Shown: positions 4,854-7,310 of the stretch, in pieces
Layout: the number at the start of each line of letters is the position of its first letter
How positions within the stretch are numbered: position 1 is the first letter of the stretch
DNA from: Neisseriales bacterium
GTDB taxonomy: Bacteria; Pseudomonadota; Gammaproteobacteria; Burkholderiales; UBA11063
NCBI GenBank assembly: GCA_003538525.1
Contig: DPRZ01000236.1
Span: forward strand, 1 to 7,310
Direction of reading: 5' to 3'
DNA: 7,310 nucleotides
The notes under the pieces: model-generated
Seen by the model: the letters and a program-made list of their open reading frames with translations, nothing else
Databases searched by the model: none
What the model was told of the DNA's origin: nothing
Program-made: the position numbers and the translations under genes

Positions 4854-5924
4854 ATGATTAAATGGCAAAAAGCCTATTTGAAATTAGCCAACGGACGAGT
4901 ATTTGAGGGATTGGCGCCAGAGTGGCAAAACCAAGATAGTTATGGTGAAGTAGTGTTTAACACTGGAATGACAGGTTATGAAGAAACTTTGACTGATCCA
5001 TCGTATTCGGGACAAATCTTAACCTTTACTTTTCCAATCTTGGGCAATTATGGCGTGTCGGATGGTAAACGTTGGGAATCACCCGGTATTCATGTTAAAG
5101 GTGTGGTGTGTGAAACGGTATTTGAAACGCCGAGCCACTATTCGGCGCAAAAGAGTTTTTTAGCTTGGCTACAAGAACATAATATACCGCTAATTTGCGG
5201 AGTTGATACCCGTGAATTAACTAAAGTTATTCGTGAATATGGGGTATTAAGTGGCGTAATTAGCGTTAATCCTGATTTAGTCGCTGAGTTTAAGGATAGC
5301 ATGGCGCTAAATTGGGTGGAACTAGTGTCGCCTAAAGTTGCAACACTAAGTGGGCAGGGCAAATACAAAGTTATTGTCGTGGATTGTGGTGCCAAAGAAA
5401 ATATTTTGCGCTGCCTAGAGCAATTTGATCTGACCATCAAGCGCGTACCCTTTGATTATGATTATACAAATGAAGATTATGAGGGTGTGATGTTATCGAA
5501 TGGACCAGGCGATCCAAAACAATGTGCAACTACGGCAGCGATTTTAGCCAAGGCATTGCAGGGAAATAAACCGATTTTTGGGATTTGTTTGGGTTCTCAA
5601 TTAATGGCTTTAGCAATTGGTGCGAATACGTATAAGCTTAAATATGGACATCGTGGGCACAATCAGCCGTGTATTGATTTGCGCCGTGATCGTTGTTATT
5701 TGACTTCACAAAATCATAGCTATGCGGTCGATGATGCGACCTTACCTGCTGATTGGGAAGTAACATTCCGTCATTTAAATGATAATACGGTAGCAGGAAT
5801 TAGCCATAAAACTAAACCGTTTTCGGCGGTGCAATTCCATCCTGAGGCATCAAGCGGACCGCAAGATACCTTTTATTTATTTGAACAGTTTTATTCGCAA
5901 ATCGTCGCAGGAGCAGGTCAATAA
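4854..5924 (+). CDS. carA: carbamoyl-phosphate synthase, small (glutaminase) subunit
   Basis: Hydrolyses glutamine and passes ammonia to CarB for carbamoyl phosphate, the precursor of pyrimidines and arginine; acts as a CarAB heterodimer in the cytoplasm. The N-terminal CPSase small domain (about 5-140) has GEVVFNTGMTGYEETLTDPSY (split here as GEVVFNTGMT, GYEETLTDPSY) and GVDTRELTK (116-124). The class I glutamine amidotransferase domain (about 171-350) has SNGPGDP (215-221), the nucleophile C245 in GICLGSQ, TSQNHSYAVD (284-293) and H329/E331 in FHPEAS. The triad is complete, but S248 replaces the usual His of CLGHQ, next to the glutamine-binding Gln. YGHRGHNQPC (264-273) and the spacing of PSHYSAQ resemble the glutaminase part of animal CAD more than E. 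coli CarA. The 356-residue length is slightly short for the family but complete. AGGAG at 4843-4847 serves the start, and TAAGATG at both ends implies coupling with pyrE and carB. Confidence 0.95.
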   Translation: MIKWQKAYLKLANGRVFEGLAPEWQNQDSYGEVVFNTGMTGYEETLTDPSYSGQILTFTFPILGNYGVSDGKRWESPGIHVKGVVCETVFETPSHYSAQKSFLAWLQEHNIPLICGVDTRELTKVIREYGVLSGVISVNPDLVAEFKDSMALNWVELVSPKVATLSGQGKYKVIVVDCGAKENILRCLEQFDLTIKRVPFDYDYTNEDYEGVMLSNGPGDPKQCATTAAILAKALQGNKPIFGICLGSQLMALAIGANTYKLKYGHRGHNQPCIDLRRDRCYLTSQNHSYAVDDATLPADWEVTFRHLNDNTVAGISHKTKPFSAVQFHPEASSGPQDTFYLFEQFYSQIVAGAGQ

Positions 5925-5925
5925 G

Positions 5926-7310
5926 ATGAAAAATATTTTACTTTTAGGTTCGGGTGGTTTACGAGTTGGTCAAGCTGGCGAATTTGATTATTCTGGCTCA
6001 CAAGCGATTAAAGCTTTTAAAGAAGAAGGTTATCGTGTAATTTTGGTTAATCCAAATATTGCAACGGTGCAGACCGATCAATCGATGGCGGATGAGATTT
6101 ATTTTGTGCCGCTACAGCAAGAATTTGTGGCACCAATTATTGCCAAAGAACAGATTAATTATATTGCCTTGGGATTTGGCGGACAAACGGCGCTTAATTT
6201 GGGGCTGGAATTACATCATAGTGGAATTTTAGCCCAGCATAATGTTCAAGTGCTAGGTTCAAGTGTAACCACGATTGAAGCTACCGAAGATCGCGATATT
6301 TTTCGTGACTATTTAGAAAAAAATGCGGTAAAAACCCCGAAAAGTAAATCGGCAACTAGTGTAGCTGAAGCGATTGCGGTAGGACAAGAATTTGGTTATC
6401 CGTTGATGCTACGCGCGGCGTTTTCTTTGGGAGGTTTGGGTTCTGGAAAGGTCTTTGATGAAGCCGATTTAATTGATAAAGCGGGTAAAGCTTTAAGTGG
6501 TGCACCGCAGGTTTTGCTGGAAGAGTATTTGACGGGTTGGAAAGAATTTGAATATGAAATCGTCCGTGATCTCAAAGGCAACAGTCTGACGATTTGTAAT
6601 ATGGAAAATTTGGATCCGATGGGAATTCATACTGGCGAAAGTATTGTAATTGCACCAGCACAAACTTTGAATGATGAAGAACATCAGAATTTACGCAATA
6701 TTTCCTTGCGTTGTGCCGAAATTTTTAATATCGTCGGTGAGTGTAATATCCAATTTTCGGTAAATCCTGCCAATGGCGATTATCGTGTGATTGAAATGAA
6801 TCCACGTTTATCACGTTCTTCAGCGCTGGCATCCAAAGCCACTGGCTATCCGTTAGCCTTTGTGGCCGCGAAATTATGTTTGGGCTTTAGCTTAAATCAA
6901 TTAACCAATCAAGTGACCAAAAAAACTACCGCCTTTTTTGAACCAGCGCTAGATTATGTGGTAGTGAAAATTCCACGTTGGGATACGCATAAATTACGTT
7001 TGGCAGATCGCCATATTGGTACCGAAATGAAGTCGGTTGGTGAAGTCATGGGGATTGGACGGACGTTCCCTGAGGCGCTACAAAAAGCCGTGCAAATGTT
7101 GAATATTGGCGCATCAAGCCTGCATGATTATTTATGGCCAATTCATGATTTACGCCGTGAAATTGAATTTGCGACTGATCGACGGATTTTTGCCCTATAC
7201 AAATGGTTTTACGCAGGTGGTGATCTTTACGAAGCGCAGCAATTATCGCGAATTGATTTTTGGTTTTTGAATCAAATTAAACAAATTGCCGAAGTTGCCT
7301 TGCAAGTCAA
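5926..7310 (+). CDS. carB: carbamoyl-phosphate synthase, large subunit (5' part, runs off the window)
   Basis: Makes carbamoyl phosphate from bicarbonate, ammonia and two ATP, with CarA. 461 codons are visible without a break; the family is about 1,050-1,070 residues, so this is the carboxyphosphate half and the start of the oligomerisation domain. The preATP-grasp segment has GSGGLRVGQAGEFDYSGSQA (9-28) and GFGGQTALN. The ATP-grasp domain has R163, the glycine loop SLGGLGSG (167-174), MENLDPMGIHTGES (226-239) and the metal ligands Q276, E290 and N292. Their spacing equals that of Q285/E299/N301 in E. coli. RLSRSSALASKATGYPLA follows at 294-311. GSGGL at the start (E. coli has GAGPI), ENLDP and VVKIPRWD are typical of eukaryotic CAD. 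AGGAG lies at 5909-5913. CarA has its own stop, so this is not a CAD fusion. The synthase half and allosteric domain are not visible. Confidence 0.95.
   Translation, partial: MKNILLLGSGGLRVGQAGEFDYSGSQAIKAFKEEGYRVILVNPNIATVQTDQSMADEIYFVPLQQEFVAPIIAKEQINYIALGFGGQTALNLGLELHHSGILAQHNVQVLGSSVTTIEATEDRDIFRDYLEKNAVKTPKSKSATSVAEAIAVGQEFGYPLMLRAAFSLGGLGSGKVFDEADLIDKAGKALSGAPQVLLEEYLTGWKEFEYEIVRDLKGNSLTICNMENLDPMGIHTGESIVIAPAQTLNDEEHQNLRNISLRCAEIFNIVGECNIQFSVNPANGDYRVIEMNPRLSRSSALASKATGYPLAFVAAKLCLGFSLNQLTNQVTKKTTAFFEPALDYVVVKIPRWDTHKLRLADRHIGTEMKSVGEVMGIGRTFPEALQKAVQMLNIGASSLHDYLWPIHDLRREIEFATDRRIFALYKWFYAGGDLYEAQQLSRIDFWFLNQIKQIAEVALQV

Noticed and set aside
5138..5440. 100-codon frame on the minus strand inside carA
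   Set aside because: It lies fully within a well-conserved gene, has no recognisable domain and is explained as a frame shadow.
1..7310. CRISPR array, tRNA or rRNA genes, insertion sequence
   Set aside because: No regularly spaced repeats, cloverleaf-like sequence, rRNA segments or transposase reading frames were seen in the window.

Overview
The window comes from an AT-rich Gram-negative bacterium, most likely a proteobacterium. The signs are a classical Sec signal peptide on one protein, a lipobox on another, and a pyrE leader laid out like the translation-coupled pyrimidine attenuators of enterobacteria. The sequence alone does not fix the genus.

Left part (1-2033): a possible 3' end of an unknown upstream gene, then a secreted 626-residue nitrilase-superfamily protein made of two nitrilase folds in tandem. 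The first fold carries the Glu-Lys-Cys triad (E60, K132, C165). The second keeps only the Lys and looks catalytically dead.

Middle (2034-2663): a decayed locus. It holds the C-terminal third of a cysteine synthase / cystathionine beta-synthase family enzyme with no N-terminal catalytic part. A strong ribosome binding site and start codon follow, and that reading frame soon runs into the tail of a gene on the opposite strand. It looks like a broken sulfur amino acid operon.

Right of the scar (2602-3891, minus strand): a lipoprotein of the histidine phosphatase superfamily. Its C-terminal half has the RHxE and WEH catalytic motifs. Its N-terminal half aligns with the C-terminal half at offsets of 200-207 residues but has lost the catalytic residues. 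Two convergently oriented exported proteins in this window therefore share a plan of one apparently active copy plus one dead copy.

Right half (about 4045-7310): a pyrimidine operon, pyrE-carA-carB, with carB cut by the window end. It starts with an extended -10 promoter whose -35 region lies in a perfect inverted repeat, followed by a 30-codon leader ORF rich in U codons. The leader stop codon touches the first base of an intrinsic terminator, and the pyrE ribosome binding site and start come next. This is the layout expected for UTP-sensitive attenuation. PyrE makes orotidine monophosphate from orotate. CarA and CarB together make carbamoyl phosphate for the first step of the same pathway. 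The pyrE/carA and carA/carB junctions are both TAAGATG, with one base between stop and start, suggesting translational coupling. All three proteins resemble the eukaryotic UMP synthase and CAD forms in several signature motifs, which is unusual for this leader architecture.
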